Below are positions 52,073 to 62,104 of a DNA stretch of 64,000 nt, piece by piece. This DNA is from Gemmatimonadota bacterium (GTDB taxonomy: Bacteria; ARS69). The stretch's first letter is position 1. Each line of letters starts with the position of its first letter. The stretch is from positions 1 to 64,000 of the forward strand of contig JASLLL010000001.1 in assembly GCA_030747075.1 (NCBI GenBank). Direction: 5' to 3'. The notes beneath the pieces are model-generated. The model was given only the letters and a program-made list of their open reading frames with translations. It made no database searches and was not told the DNA's origin. A program made the position numbers and the translations under genes.

Positions 52073-55018
52073 ATGCGTGATCGCGTTCTCCGTCTCCTTC
52101 CGGTGCTTGCCATCCCCCTTGTCCTCACTGGCGCCCTCGGGGAAGCCGCGACCGCCGAGCCCGTGGGATTTCGATTCCGCCCGGACGCATCCGTGCAAAG
52201 CATGTTCGTGGCGGGCGATTTCAACCACTGGAACCCGTCGGGCCTCCCGATGGCCGATGAGGATGGCGACGGGCAGTGGGAAGCAACCGCAGACCTTCCG
52301 CCCGGTCGGTACGAGTACCTATTCGTGGTGGATGGAGAGTGGCTGGAGGATTCCGACGCGGCCGAATCCGTGCGGAACGCGTTCGGGGGAAGAAGTTCCG
52401 TGGTGGTGGTCGGGGAGTCCGATGCGCAGGGTGCGTTCGTGAACGCGACGAGCGCCGGTTCCGCACCCGACGGGGACGCCATCAACACCTCATTCCGCTA
52501 CCAGCCTCTCATCTCCGGAGTGGAGCATGTAATGCTGGCCGGTTCCTTCAACGACTGGAACGCTTCCGCGACGGAGATGGCCGACGACGACGGCGACGGC
52601 GTCTACACCGCCACGCTTCCCCTCCCTCCCGGAGAGCACCGGTACAAGTTCGTCGTCGACGGGAACTGGATCACCGATACCGCCGCCGAGTCGTTTACCG
52701 ACGACGGGTTGGGCGGGACGAACTCCGTCGTGCATGTGGGCGAAGCGGCTGCCCGGCCTGCGGGGATGGGGCCGCGACGGGTGCTCTTTTCGTGCGAGCC
52801 TCCCTCCGCACCCGGCGAGATGTACCTGGCCGGAACATTCAACGACTGGGCTGTCGGCAAGACCCCCATGTCGGACGACGACGGAGACGGCCTCTGGACA
52901 ACCACGCTCCTCCTCCCGCCGGGCCGCCATCAGTACAAGTTCGTCGTCGATGGAAACTGGATCACCGATGAATCGGCCGACGCGTTCAGCGACGACGGCT
53001 TCGGAGGACAGAACTCGATCATCGAGGTGGATGCGCGGCACGAAGAGGTCACTCTCCGGCGCGGGGACGGGTTGATCCTGACCGAGGGCATTGTCCATCG
53101 CCAGACACTCCGCGAGGTGAACCGCGCCTCGGAGGAAACCGCCGTCATCACCGCCCGCGCCTTCGCCGGGGATGTGGAGGGAATCGACCTTGTGGCATTC
53201 CCGGCGGGAGTCGAGACGCGAACGCCGATGGCAAACGCCGGGCGCGACGCCACGCATGAGTTCTTTCGCGGAGACCTGGTCATTCCGGAGGGCGCCGACG
53301 CTTTCGAGTATCACTTCGTCTACCGGGACGGCGACGCACACGTCGCGCTGACTCCGGGCGGCTTCGCCCCGGAAGCGGAGCGCGGACCGGGATTCACCTT
53401 CTCCGCGGACACCATCACGCTCTTCGACACGCCCGACTGGATCCGGGACGGCGTGATCTACCAGATCTTCCCCGAACGATTCGCAAACGGAGACCCGTCC
53501 AACGATCCCGACTTCCAGGAACCCTGGTACGACGGAAAGACAACGCTCCCGCGAAGCGGAAGCACGAACGAAGTCTACTACCACGCTACCGAGGACTGGT
53601 ACGACACCGCCGGACTCGCAAAGAGCCCCTACCGGACAGACGGACGGCCCGACTACTTCTCCTTCTACGGCGGCGACATCGAAGGGGTTCGGCAGAATCT
53701 GGACTATCTGGAGGATCTCGGGATCTCGGTGATCTACTTCAACCCGCTCTTTCCGGCAGAGTCCAACCACAAGTACGACGCCTGCGACTACCGGGGCGTG
53801 GACCCGCACTTCGGCGACGAAGCCACCTTCCGCGCCTTCGTGGACGAAGCGCACGCGCGCGGCATTCGGATTGTGGCGGACTGGGTCATCAACCACACGG
53901 GCGATTGCCACTATGCCTTCCGCGACACCATGGAGAAGGGGCCCGAGTCCGCATACTGGGACTGGTACGAATGGAAGCGCTGGCCGCTCCCCGATCGGAT
54001 TCCCGAGGGCGAACGAATGGACGCGTACTACGCCTGCTGGTGGGGGTTCGGGTCGCTCCCGGAACTCAACTTCGATCTCTCGCGCCCGAATGCCGCCGAG
54101 AACAACATTGGGGACATCGCCGATGCAGAGGTCAACCAACCGGTCATCGACAATGTTCTGGAGTCCGCGCGTTACTGGCTGACCGATCTGGATGTGGACG
54201 GCTTCCGCCTTGATGTTCCGAACGAGGTTCCCTTCTGGATCTGGAAACTCTTCCGCGCGGAGGTCAAGCGCATCAAGCCGGATGCGTATCTCGTCGGCGA
54301 GATCTGGGGAGATGCAGGGGACTGGGTTTCGCCGGAGTGCTTCGATGCCACCATGAACTACCGGTACTTCAAGGATCCGGCCGTCGGGTTCCTCGGCAAG
54401 GGAGAGATCGACGCGAAGCGGTTTGACGCGGACCTTGCATCCGGACGCATGGCGTACCCGGAGCAAGCGGTGCGGGTGATGATGAACCTCGTGGACAGCC
54501 ACGACACGCCCCGGCATCTCACGGCGATCGGCGGTGACATCCGCCGACTTCTTCTGACAGCGCTCTTCCAGATGACCTATGTCGGGTCGCCGCACATCTA
54601 CTACGGAGACGAAATCGCTATGACCGGAGGCGCCGACCCGGACTGTCGCCGCCCGTTCCGCTGGACCTGGCGCGACGAACCGGAACGCGTCGCCGTCCAC
54701 GACCGATACCGTGAACTGATCCGACTTCGACGGACACATGCGGCCTTCACCTCCGGCGAATACAAGACTCTCTTCGCCGAGGGCGGCGTCCACGCCTTCG
54801 CCAGGTTCGACGAGAGCGAGTTGTTCATCATCGCCATGAATGCGTCCGACCGTGCGGCCAGCGCCTCCGTTCCCCTCCACGGTCTTCCCTGCGAGCCGGA
54901 TGCCGCCTTTCGGAGCGCGCTGGAAGGGGGAGCCGATGCCGTGGCCTCCGATGGCACGCTTGCCCTCCCGCTGGACGCGGTCTCCGCTGTGATCCTCCGG
55001 ACTCCCGCGTCGCCTTGA
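52073..55018 (+). CDS. Secreted GH13 alpha-glucan hydrolase with three N-terminal CBM48-like modules
   Basis: This encodes 981 residues. A signal peptide covers about residues 1-27. Three similar beta-sandwich modules (about 28-120, 135-222, 235-322) each contain a FxAGDFNxW or MxLAGxFNDW motif followed by an MADDDGDGxW turn and YKFVVDGNW; they match the isoamylase-N/AMPK-type glycogen-binding family. A neopullulanase-type N-domain follows, then the (beta/alpha)8 barrel. Catalytic residues are D714 (DGFRLDV), E743 (LVGEIWG) and D811 (VDSHDTPRH). It hydrolyses alpha-1,4 (perhaps 1,6) bonds in starch, glycogen or pullulan outside the inner membrane. It lacks the FlgD-like tail of its neighbours. 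It sits at the head of an alpha-glucan locus. Confidence 0.92.
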   Translation: MRDRVLRLLPVLAIPLVLTGALGEAATAEPVGFRFRPDASVQSMFVAGDFNHWNPSGLPMADEDGDGQWEATADLPPGRYEYLFVVDGEWLEDSDAAESVRNAFGGRSSVVVVGESDAQGAFVNATSAGSAPDGDAINTSFRYQPLISGVEHVMLAGSFNDWNASATEMADDDGDGVYTATLPLPPGEHRYKFVVDGNWITDTAAESFTDDGLGGTNSVVHVGEAAARPAGMGPRRVLFSCEPPSAPGEMYLAGTFNDWAVGKTPMSDDDGDGLWTTTLLLPPGRHQYKFVVDGNWITDESADAFSDDGFGGQNSIIEVDARHEEVTLRRGDGLILTEGIVHRQTLREVNRASEETAVITARAFAGDVEGIDLVAFPAGVETRTPMANAGRDATHEFFRGDLVIPEGADAFEYHFVYRDGDAHVALTPGGFAPEAERGPGFTFSADTITLFDTPDWIRDGVIYQIFPERFANGDPSNDPDFQEPWYDGKTTLPRSGSTNEVYYHATEDWYDTAGLAKSPYRTDGRPDYFSFYGGDIEGVRQNLDYLEDLGISVIYFNPLFPAESNHKYDACDYRGVDPHFGDEATFRAFVDEAHARGIRIVADWVINHTGDCHYAFRDTMEKGPESAYWDWYEWKRWPLPDRIPEGERMDAYYACWWGFGSLPELNFDLSRPNAAENNIGDIADAEVNQPVIDNVLESARYWLTDLDVDGFRLDVPNEVPFWIWKLFRAEVKRIKPDAYLVGEIWGDAGDWVSPECFDATMNYRYFKDPAVGFLGKGEIDAKRFDADLASGRMAYPEQAVRVMMNLVDSHDTPRHLTAIGGDIRRLLLTALFQMTYVGSPHIYYGDEIAMTGGADPDCRRPFRWTWRDEPERVAVHDRYRELIRLRRTHAAFTSGEYKTLFAEGGVHAFARFDESELFIIAMNASDRAASASVPLHGLPCEPDAAFRSALEGGADAVASDGTLALPLDAVSAVILRTPASP

Positions 55019-55035
55019 ATCGTCCGCAAGTGCAT

Positions 55036-55044
55036 TGATATACT
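55036..55044 (+). promoter_or_regulatory. Extended -10 element of the GH57-like gene
   Basis: TTGATATACT contains TGATATACT, an extended -10 form, about 95 bp before the ATG at 55140 and 18 bp after the GH13 stop. No clear -35 is visible. Confidence 0.4.
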
Positions 55045-55139
55045 GGGAGGTGACGCACTGATGATCCGGGGTGGAACGGTGCCCTTCGCGCGGCCCCCAT
55101 CGACTGAGAATGGACATCCACACTGAGGAGACCCGCCCC

Positions 55140-58100
55140 ATGCGCTTCCGATCTGCGGCCGCAGTTCTCGCTCTGTTCGCACTTGTCCCGACAGCGCCCG
55201 GCGCCGCGCTCTCCCCGCACGCGCTCGGCGACGCGGACGCCTGGGACTCGCACCCCATTCGTGCGCTGGACCCGGTATACGACACCGCCTTCCCGGGATC
55301 CGCGGGCGACCTCATGTCGCTCCGCTTTGTGCGTGTCGGAAACCAGCTCATCTTTCGAGCGGGCGTCATGAATCTCCTGCATGAACCGAGCGCCGATGTC
55401 GTCTTCCTCGTGGACTGCCGGGCCGGAGGCTCCCACGAACTCCCGGGCACCGACGATGCACGCGCACCCTTCGCGTGGGACTTCGCGCTCCGTGTATCCG
55501 GAGGGCCGGGTGATGCTCGCGTCCGTTCCTCCGTTGCGGGTGAACTGCGCGCATCGTCTCTTCCCGCACTTGCCGCCATCACGCCCGATGCGGACATGGT
55601 GGAAGCGTCGGTCGCCGCCCCGTCTTTTCTTCCTGCCGCCGACTCGTTCCGGATTGCCGCAGTGACGCTCTCCGACGGGCGACTGCAGGACACGATCGTC
55701 ACTGCTGCGAACTCCCGCGTTGGCGCGAAGAATGTCTCCTTCGTTCAGCACGGGAATCAGGGTCTTACCTGGTCCAGTGTGTTTCTGGGGGAGCGCGGCG
55801 AAGCCTCCACCTCTCCGGGTGATGTCAACAATCCCGACGACGGGTTTGACGAAGTCCTGGAGGCGCACAGCTTCTACTCGATCCCGGGGTGTTTCCATCT
55901 GGCCTCCACGCTTCAGGCCTCCGCCGAGTGGCACAACCCGGCGTTCAACGATTCGCTGGTCGCCGGTGTTGCCGCTGGATGGGCCGACATGGTGACCTCC
56001 GCCTATGCGCAGCACATGATGCCCTTCGTGCGAGACGAGATGAACGACTGGTCCGTCCATGTCGAGAAGAACATGACCGACTGGAGATACGGAACGAACA
56101 GCACCGTCGCGTGGGTTCCCGAACGCGTCTGGGTAGAAAGCCCGGACACCGACGGCAACGGTACCGACGCATCCTGCGGAGTCGTCGACGCCACCATCTC
56201 CGACAACTGGCTCCCGCACGGAGTAGAGGCCGTCATCCTCGATGACTACATCCACGGCGCCTACTACGACGATGCGCTGAACGATCGACACATCCTCGTG
56301 CTTCCGAACGGCCTCAAGGTCATTCCGATCGACAACACCTTCGTCGGCGACCTGAACTGGGACTGGGGCACGGCATGGAACACAATCATCACGCTGTCCT
56401 CCGATGAACTTCTCGTCTACGGCAATGACTGGGAAATGGTCGCCGAGGTGAGCCAGGGTGCGTCGAACATGGATGCGCTCAACAACTACATACAGGTCTT
56501 GAGACAGTGTTCGCTCAACAGCGGGACCGTGTCCGCCTGGAAGATCTCCGATGCCATCCACGAGCCCGCCTTCATCTCCGGCGTGTCCGGGCCCATCATT
56601 CAGAATGGAACCTACGGGCTTCTGGGAGGATTCGGTGGATACGGCGGCGCGTGCAACTCATGGTACACGGACTGGGCCGCCTACGCGGACCCACAGCACC
56701 AGTGGGATCAGCACTCCCCGGTCTGGGACTACGGGACCATCTGGAACAACACCTATACCAAGATCATGGGCGTCCCGCAGAACAGCCTCTCCGAGTCCGC
56801 ATGGTATGTCATGATGACCAATCTCCACGAGACGGGCTGGCACGACGACGGCCAGATATCCGGATGGATCTATCGCTACTCCAACCACATTCACAACGCG
56901 AACGCCTATGCCGAAGCGGCACGCTGGGCCGATGGCCTCTACGCCACCACCACCGGGGCTTACCTGGAGGACATCGACATGGATGGCCAGACGGAGGCCG
57001 TCATCTACAACGACCGCGTCATGGCTGTCTTTGAACCGGCGGGTGGACGCGCCGCCTGGATCTTCGCGAAGGGTCCGACCCTCGCCGACTACGAGTACTC
57101 CGTCGCGGGGAACTGCAATGTCTACTGGTCAAGCACCGAGGGCGACTACAATGAGGGGAACCACATCGCGTGCCTCTCCGATGTCTCCGTATCTGGAGTT
57201 GACCGTGAGCATGAACCCTACGCGTTTCAGATTGTGCAAGGGGCCGGTTCCACCGTGTCCCTTGAGTTGGCGCACCCCAGCGTAACGAAGACCGTCTCCC
57301 TCACTCTCGGCGACAAGTATCTTGATATCGCCTACCTGGCCGCCTCGGACAATGTCTATGTGAAGAACGCGTTCAGCCCCGACCTGGTGGACCTCGCGTG
57401 GAACGCTCGCACCGAGAGGATCTGGTCTCCCGCGCCGTCCGGGTCGTGGTTCGGTCATCGCAACCCGAACACCGGGGCGACCGGTGCCGTCGTCGTGGGG
57501 TCCGCGGGGGCCACGCACAACTTCCAGTTCAGCTCCACGCTCCTGGAGGGTGATGAACTGCGGGGACCCCGCAAGTTCCGCATCTACCTCTTTGCGGGAG
57601 AGACCACCACGCCCGACTCTTCCGGAGCGCTGGCGGAACTGGACGCGCTCGCCGCCGGACTCACGGACACCTTCCCGCCCGCCGCCATCTCTGCGTCCTA
57701 CTACCCGAACCCGGACAAGTTGACGATCTCATTTGATGAGACAGTCGCCCATGCCACGGTCTCTGTGACCGGATTCGGCATCGACGCAGACAACGACGGC
57801 GTCGCGGAGGTGGCACTCTCACCCGGGTGCGTCGTCCTGAATACTGCGGACTCCGACCGGATCGACATCACGCTTGACACCACCACCGCCGCCGCGCTGG
57901 AAGCACTGGGCGGTTCCGCGGAACTCCTGATGGCCGCCGCCACGGTCTTTGACGGTTCCGGAATCGGAAACGACCCGCTCGACCATACGGGCGATGTCCC
58001 CGTCGCGATCCAACCCCCCACCCTCATCACCATCGACGGGGAGTTCGATGCGGCGGAGTGGACGCCCTCCACCTTGGTCGTCGACGACTTCTGGGATTCC

Positions 58101-59021
58101 GGCTGGACAACGCCCGCCCCCGGAGACACGAACGACATCAACGCACTCCATGTCACCTGGGATTCGGCCTTCGTGTATCTCGGCGTGCTCGGGAAGGTGT
58201 CCGGCAACTCGTGGCTTCTGTACCTGGACGCGGACCCCGGTGGACCCAACGGTTCCGCCGACCTGTCCGCCATCAACACCTGGGAACGCGGCACCGTTTT
58301 CACGGGCGGCTTCCGGGCCGACTTCCAGTACGGATGCTATCAGCATCAGAGTGCGTACGACGGCGACAACTTCTGGCGAATCGACACCGACACCACGACC
58401 ACGGATCTGTCGTCCTCCGTCATGACCGCGTTCGACTCCATGCACTCCCACGGCGATCAGGGAGGAAGCGAGCTCGCGATCCCGTGGGATGTGCTCTACG
58501 GAATGGGAGTCGGTGCCGTACCGCCCGGGGCCGGACTTGCAATGGTCGCGTCCATCTGCTGGGACCCGGATCCCTCCGGCGAGCTTGGCGGCGACTCCGC
58601 CCCCGACAACGCCACGGCGACGCTTCCGACGATCGACCGGTGGATCTCGTTCACCGTGGATGCCGATGGAGACGGCGTCCCCGATGCGACACCGCCCGCC
58701 GTCGGCGTTGCCGCACTTCCGACCGCGGTCACACAACCGATCATCTCTTCCGTGGTCCCCAACCCGTTCTCGCCCACAACGCGTGTCACCTTCGCGCTGC
58801 CCGGAGACACCCGTCCCGGGGAGGTGGCCCGCCTGGAGGTCTTCGATGTCGGCGGTCGGTCCGTCCGCGTATTGCACAACGGCCCGGCGAATGCGGGTGC
58901 CCATACAGTAGTGTGGGACGGCACGGACGCTTCCGGGTCCCACCTGGCCGCGGGAGTCTTCTTCGCAAAACTCTCCGCACCCGGCGGACACTCCACGAAG
59001 AAGTTGGTGCTTCTCAGGTAA
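55140..59021 (+). CDS. Giant secreted GH57-like glycoside hydrolase with CBM9/DOMON-like domain and FlgD-type tail
   Basis: This encodes 1293 residues from the ATG at 55140 (GAGGAG nine bases upstream). A signal peptide covers about residues 1-22. An N-terminal DOMON-like beta domain (about 25-205) precedes a GH57-like barrel: HSFYSIPGCFHLASTLQASA, AWVPERVWVESPDTDG (E328), EAVILDDYIHG (D368/D369) and ELLVYGNDWEMVAEV correspond to conserved GH57 motifs. A family-typical helical domain follows. About residues 960-1180 form a CBM9/DOMON-like carbohydrate-binding domain (ITIDGEFDAAEWTPSTLVVD; VYLGVLGKVSGNSWLLYLDA). The last 90 residues are the FlgD-like tail (NPFSPTTRV; WDGTDASGSHLAAGVFFAKL, ending VLLR). 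It is probably an extracellular amylolytic enzyme working with the GH13 neighbour. Confidence 0.8.
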   Translation: MRFRSAAAVLALFALVPTAPGAALSPHALGDADAWDSHPIRALDPVYDTAFPGSAGDLMSLRFVRVGNQLIFRAGVMNLLHEPSADVVFLVDCRAGGSHELPGTDDARAPFAWDFALRVSGGPGDARVRSSVAGELRASSLPALAAITPDADMVEASVAAPSFLPAADSFRIAAVTLSDGRLQDTIVTAANSRVGAKNVSFVQHGNQGLTWSSVFLGERGEASTSPGDVNNPDDGFDEVLEAHSFYSIPGCFHLASTLQASAEWHNPAFNDSLVAGVAAGWADMVTSAYAQHMMPFVRDEMNDWSVHVEKNMTDWRYGTNSTVAWVPERVWVESPDTDGNGTDASCGVVDATISDNWLPHGVEAVILDDYIHGAYYDDALNDRHILVLPNGLKVIPIDNTFVGDLNWDWGTAWNTIITLSSDELLVYGNDWEMVAEVSQGASNMDALNNYIQVLRQCSLNSGTVSAWKISDAIHEPAFISGVSGPIIQNGTYGLLGGFGGYGGACNSWYTDWAAYADPQHQWDQHSPVWDYGTIWNNTYTKIMGVPQNSLSESAWYVMMTNLHETGWHDDGQISGWIYRYSNHIHNANAYAEAARWADGLYATTTGAYLEDIDMDGQTEAVIYNDRVMAVFEPAGGRAAWIFAKGPTLADYEYSVAGNCNVYWSSTEGDYNEGNHIACLSDVSVSGVDREHEPYAFQIVQGAGSTVSLELAHPSVTKTVSLTLGDKYLDIAYLAASDNVYVKNAFSPDLVDLAWNARTERIWSPAPSGSWFGHRNPNTGATGAVVVGSAGATHNFQFSSTLLEGDELRGPRKFRIYLFAGETTTPDSSGALAELDALAAGLTDTFPPAAISASYYPNPDKLTISFDETVAHATVSVTGFGIDADNDGVAEVALSPGCVVLNTADSDRIDITLDTTTAAALEALGGSAELLMAAATVFDGSGIGNDPLDHTGDVPVAIQPPTLITIDGEFDAAEWTPSTLVVDDFWDSGWTTPAPGDTNDINALHVTWDSAFVYLGVLGKVSGNSWLLYLDADPGGPNGSADLSAINTWERGTVFTGGFRADFQYGCYQHQSAYDGDNFWRIDTDTTTTDLSSSVMTAFDSMHSHGDQGGSELAIPWDVLYGMGVGAVPPGAGLAMVASICWDPDPSGELGGDSAPDNATATLPTIDRWISFTVDADGDGVPDATPPAVGVAALPTAVTQPIISSVVPNPFSPTTRVTFALPGDTRPGEVARLEVFDVGGRSVRVLHNGPANAGAHTVVWDGTDASGSHLAAGVFFAKLSAPGGHSTKKLVLLR

Positions 59022-59027
59022 CGGAAG

Positions 59028-59055
59028 GGGCCGGCCGGGTCTCCCCTGCCGGCCC
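59028..59055. terminator. Bidirectional hairpin terminator
   Basis: GGGCCGGC (59028-59035) pairs with GCCGGCCC (59048-59055) between the convergent stops at 59021 and 59079, and can stop transcription from both sides. Confidence 0.65.
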
Positions 59056-59078
59056 TCAACACTCAGACTGCTTCGGCG

Positions 59079-60008
59079 TTATCGAAGCATGACCACGCGG
59101 CGTGCGACGATGCCCTGCGCATCACGCACACGCACGAAGTACACACCGGACAGGACGCGCTCTCCGGTGAGGCCGATGCCATTCCATTGGATCGTATGCG
59201 AATCGTCCGCCGACGAACCCGTTCCCAGAAGCGCCACGCGCCGTCCGCGAACATCCACGACATCGATCGCCTCGACATCCGTGCGGTTCATGCCGAAGCG
59301 AATCGACACATCTCCGCCCGCCGGGTTGGGCCAGACCGACAGCGAACGGGTGGCTGCCCCGTCGGTCGGCATGGTGGAAGACACATTCGGCGTTCCATGT
59401 CCCAAGACATCCATTGTGAGCGTAATCTCAGTTCCGGTGGGACTGTCCGCGGCCGGAATCGTTTCGCTGGAGTGAAGCGTGAAGTCGAAGGTGTTCGTAT
59501 TCAAGCTGGACGCGCTGGTGCCGGCCGAATCCGTACACACCGGCCCCACGCCCACGCAGGTGAGCATGGTATCCGTGTACGCGACGGACGCTCCGAAGAG
59601 TGGGTCGTACACATAGTCCACAATGATCGGCAGGTACTGGTTCAGTTCCACAAATCCGTCGTTGGGCACCGCGTCTTCAACCAGCCCATTGGCCGGGTCA
59701 CCGAGAAGGCTCACAATCGTGACATTCTTGAGCGAGGCCAGTCCCATGTTGATATCGTCCACGGCGGAGTTCAGCGCGCGAATCGTGTCCACTGCACCGG
59801 CCACCAGCGACGGGTCGACGCTGAACTCGAAGGTCCCCTGCATGTTCGCCTCGAAGCTTGATCCAAGAGCCGTGATCGTCACCGTGCTCTGGCTGTAGTC
59901 GATCACATAGTCGTAGTTCATGGACGCGTCTGCGGCGGGCGCCACAAGGACGCAGATCGACGCCGTCAGGAGTCCAAAGAGGCGGGATGTGTTTCGTCTT
60001 GGGGTCAT
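59079..60008 (-). CDS. Secreted protein of unknown function with FlgD-type sorting tail
   Basis: This encodes 309 residues. A signal peptide covers about residues 1-28 (ending DAS). The mature part (29-215) is Thr/Ser/Asp-rich and beta-rich, with NYDYVIDYSQSTVTITALGS near its start and a Cys pair (CVGVGPVC); no family is recognised. Residues about 225-309 are the FlgD-like tail (VWPNPAGGD; VDVRGRRVALLG; LSGVYFVRVRDAQG, ending VVMLR). It starts 11 bp after the 667-residue gene upstream and is surely co-transcribed with it, placing it within the alpha-glucan locus. Binding or structural roles are possible; no catalytic motif is visible. Confidence 0.7.
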   Translation of the reverse strand: MTPRRNTSRLFGLLTASICVLVAPAADASMNYDYVIDYSQSTVTITALGSSFEANMQGTFEFSVDPSLVAGAVDTIRALNSAVDDINMGLASLKNVTIVSLLGDPANGLVEDAVPNDGFVELNQYLPIIVDYVYDPLFGASVAYTDTMLTCVGVGPVCTDSAGTSASSLNTNTFDFTLHSSETIPAADSPTGTEITLTMDVLGHGTPNVSSTMPTDGAATRSLSVWPNPAGGDVSIRFGMNRTDVEAIDVVDVRGRRVALLGTGSSADDSHTIQWNGIGLTGERVLSGVYFVRVRDAQGIVARRVVMLR

Positions 60009-60019
60009 CGTGGGTCTCC

Positions 60020-62023
60020 TCAGGGGATGAGGACGATCTTCCGCGTTTCGCAGAAGCCGTCCATCTCAATCCGGTAGAAGTAGAGTCCGGCGGGAAGCCT
60101 GCGTCCGAACCCGTCCGTACCGTTCCAGATCACCCGGGACGCGCCCCGGGGCCTCTGTCCATCCACGAGCACGCTCACGCGACGCCCGCGTACATCAAAC
60201 ACGGACAGACGAACATCGCCTTCCCGTGCCACACCATAATCGATCTGCACCGATCCACGCGAGGGATTCGGACATCCCTTCGACAGGAAGTTACCCCGCG
60301 CTGATGCGGGAATGTCGGCGCCTGTCACGCCCGTACAGTCTCCAAAGTAGTGAACGGGCAGGATGATCGGGTTCTCGGTTGAGAATATGGAGTCATCGAG
60401 AAACACATTTCTGTTCGGTCCCGGATCGCATTCGTAGACGCCACCCAGCAGATACTTGAACTCGACACTCTTCAATGTCCCGGCGGGAAATGTGAGTCGC
60501 CGCGAGAACACCCCGTCCCCGGCGACACTGTCGGGAAGGACACCGTCATCCGCAAAGAGCGTCGTGGACGGCACAGTCCATGTCAGCGGCAGAGCGCTTC
60601 CGTTGATCGCCAGCGTGTCTGCCGCCCCGAACGGCGGATCTCCATTGGGCGACTGGACGAAGAACAGCACATCGATGTCGACTCCGGTAAAGTCCACCGG
60701 GGCTTCGTCGTTCCACCAGATGTCCAGTGTGTCGGTCCCCGTGGCCGGATCGATCGTGTAGAAGTGGTTTCCGATCGACTCCCAGGTAGCGCAGTTGTGC
60801 GTGAACTTGTATTCCAAATCCACCGGAGTCACGCAGTCCATCGAAAAGTCCACATCCGCTGTATAGACACTGTCCCCGTCCGCATCCAGAAGAAGGTGGT
60901 CGCAGGTGGGACTCCACGACAGAGGCGCCACTCCCCCTTCGATCGCGAAGGTGTCCGGCGGGCTCGAGAACGACACCAGGTACTGGCTCATATGGCCGCG
61001 CACATGCAGCCGGAATCTCATGAACGACGCGACATTACCAGAGCCATCTTCCACAACCGTGTTGTTCGCCAGATCCTTCACGCCCGAAACGGTCACGCTC
61101 TCGCAACTCCCGAAGCCAAACGCCGCGTCCAGTGCCAGCGTGACCCCGGTGGAGTCTCCGGTGAGCGCCGCACCGGATACCGTGACGCCACCACTCAGTG
61201 CGTAGTTCGCCGCATCTTCCGCCGTCACGGCATCCAGCGCTTCGCTGAAGGAGACCACGAGCGAAGTCGGCGCGCCGTCCGGAACACGGGCGGAAAGTAC
61301 CGTCGGCGGGATCGTATCCGAGCCGGTCTGCAGCGGAACATGAGTCGAACACATCACGAAGGAAGTGTCCGCCCAGTTGACGGCGTTCCAGTCATCCGGC
61401 GGGTCATTTGCCGTATCCTGCGCGGGATCGGTCATGCCGCCACCGGTAGACGCCACCTCCACCCAGATCTCCGCGGGATCCCCCAGCCTTGATCGGGAGA
61501 TCTTCCATTCGATCCCCGAAGGCGACCCGGCGGACAGCGCCGCACCGTCCACCGCGCCGACCCCACTCCACGCCGCGCCGGTCCACTCCCAGAATTGCGT
61601 GTCGCTTGCGCCGTAAGGCGGGTTGTCCAGCCATGTGCGGGCCGAATACTCGACAAGGTGCGCATCGTCCACCACAACGCTACGGCCCCACGGGTCTGAT
61701 GTGGCACCCGTGGAGTCGTTCGTGGTGTCGATCAGGAGAAGGTACTTGCCCCAGTTCGCGGACGCGATGTCCTCGTGCACGGTGAAGAGAAAGTACCAAT
61801 ACGCGTTGTCGTTGCACACGAAGAGGTCGCCCAGATCCATCGGGGCATTCCCCTGCGGTGCGTCCACGGGGTCGGTCGCCTCGGGCCCACCATAGACCGC
61901 GTCCACCATACCATCGACGGCCGGGGTGCCGAAACCGGCAGCCCGGACATCCAGAGTCAGGGCGGTCGAGACAAACAAGACGGAAATCCAGAGGGCCAAC
62001 CGCGCATGGCGGTACGCATTCAT
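60020..62023 (-). CDS. Secreted multidomain carbohydrate-binding protein with FlgD-type tail
   Basis: This encodes 667 residues. A signal peptide covers about residues 1-28. Residues 30-215 resemble a DOMON/CBM9-like beta-sandwich (DLFVCNDNAYWYFLFTVHED). About 220-330 is a bacterial Ig-like domain (IPPTVLSARVPDGAPTSLVV; VSGVKDLANNTVV). About 335-440 and 450-570 are further beta domains; the second, with GDGVFSRRLTFPAGTLKSVE and YKFTHN/FKYLLGG-type motifs, looks like a CBM20/CBM48-style starch-binding fold. The last 85 residues are the FlgD-like tail (CPNPSRGSV; WNGTDGFGRRLPAGLYFYRI, ending KIVLIP). No catalytic centre is evident. It is divergent from the malE-like gene and probably helps capture alpha-glucans at the surface. 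Confidence 0.75.
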   Translation of the reverse strand: MNAYRHARLALWISVLFVSTALTLDVRAAGFGTPAVDGMVDAVYGGPEATDPVDAPQGNAPMDLGDLFVCNDNAYWYFLFTVHEDIASANWGKYLLLIDTTNDSTGATSDPWGRSVVVDDAHLVEYSARTWLDNPPYGASDTQFWEWTGAAWSGVGAVDGAALSAGSPSGIEWKISRSRLGDPAEIWVEVASTGGGMTDPAQDTANDPPDDWNAVNWADTSFVMCSTHVPLQTGSDTIPPTVLSARVPDGAPTSLVVSFSEALDAVTAEDAANYALSGGVTVSGAALTGDSTGVTLALDAAFGFGSCESVTVSGVKDLANNTVVEDGSGNVASFMRFRLHVRGHMSQYLVSFSSPPDTFAIEGGVAPLSWSPTCDHLLLDADGDSVYTADVDFSMDCVTPVDLEYKFTHNCATWESIGNHFYTIDPATGTDTLDIWWNDEAPVDFTGVDIDVLFFVQSPNGDPPFGAADTLAINGSALPLTWTVPSTTLFADDGVLPDSVAGDGVFSRRLTFPAGTLKSVEFKYLLGGVYECDPGPNRNVFLDDSIFSTENPIILPVHYFGDCTGVTGADIPASARGNFLSKGCPNPSRGSVQIDYGVAREGDVRLSVFDVRGRRVSVLVDGQRPRGASRVIWNGTDGFGRRLPAGLYFYRIEMDGFCETRKIVLIP

Positions 62024-62104
62024 GGGTCTCGACTCCTTGGAATCATCGGGTCGAAGAGTGGGTCCCCAGGGAGTGGCTGGAGATCCGCGAAGATGTCGAC
62101 ACTC

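Noticed and set aside
52490-55702. 1070-codon open frame antisense to the GH13 gene
   Set aside because: Antisense shadow caused by high GC at third positions; the sense strand has the full catalytic triad and signal peptide.
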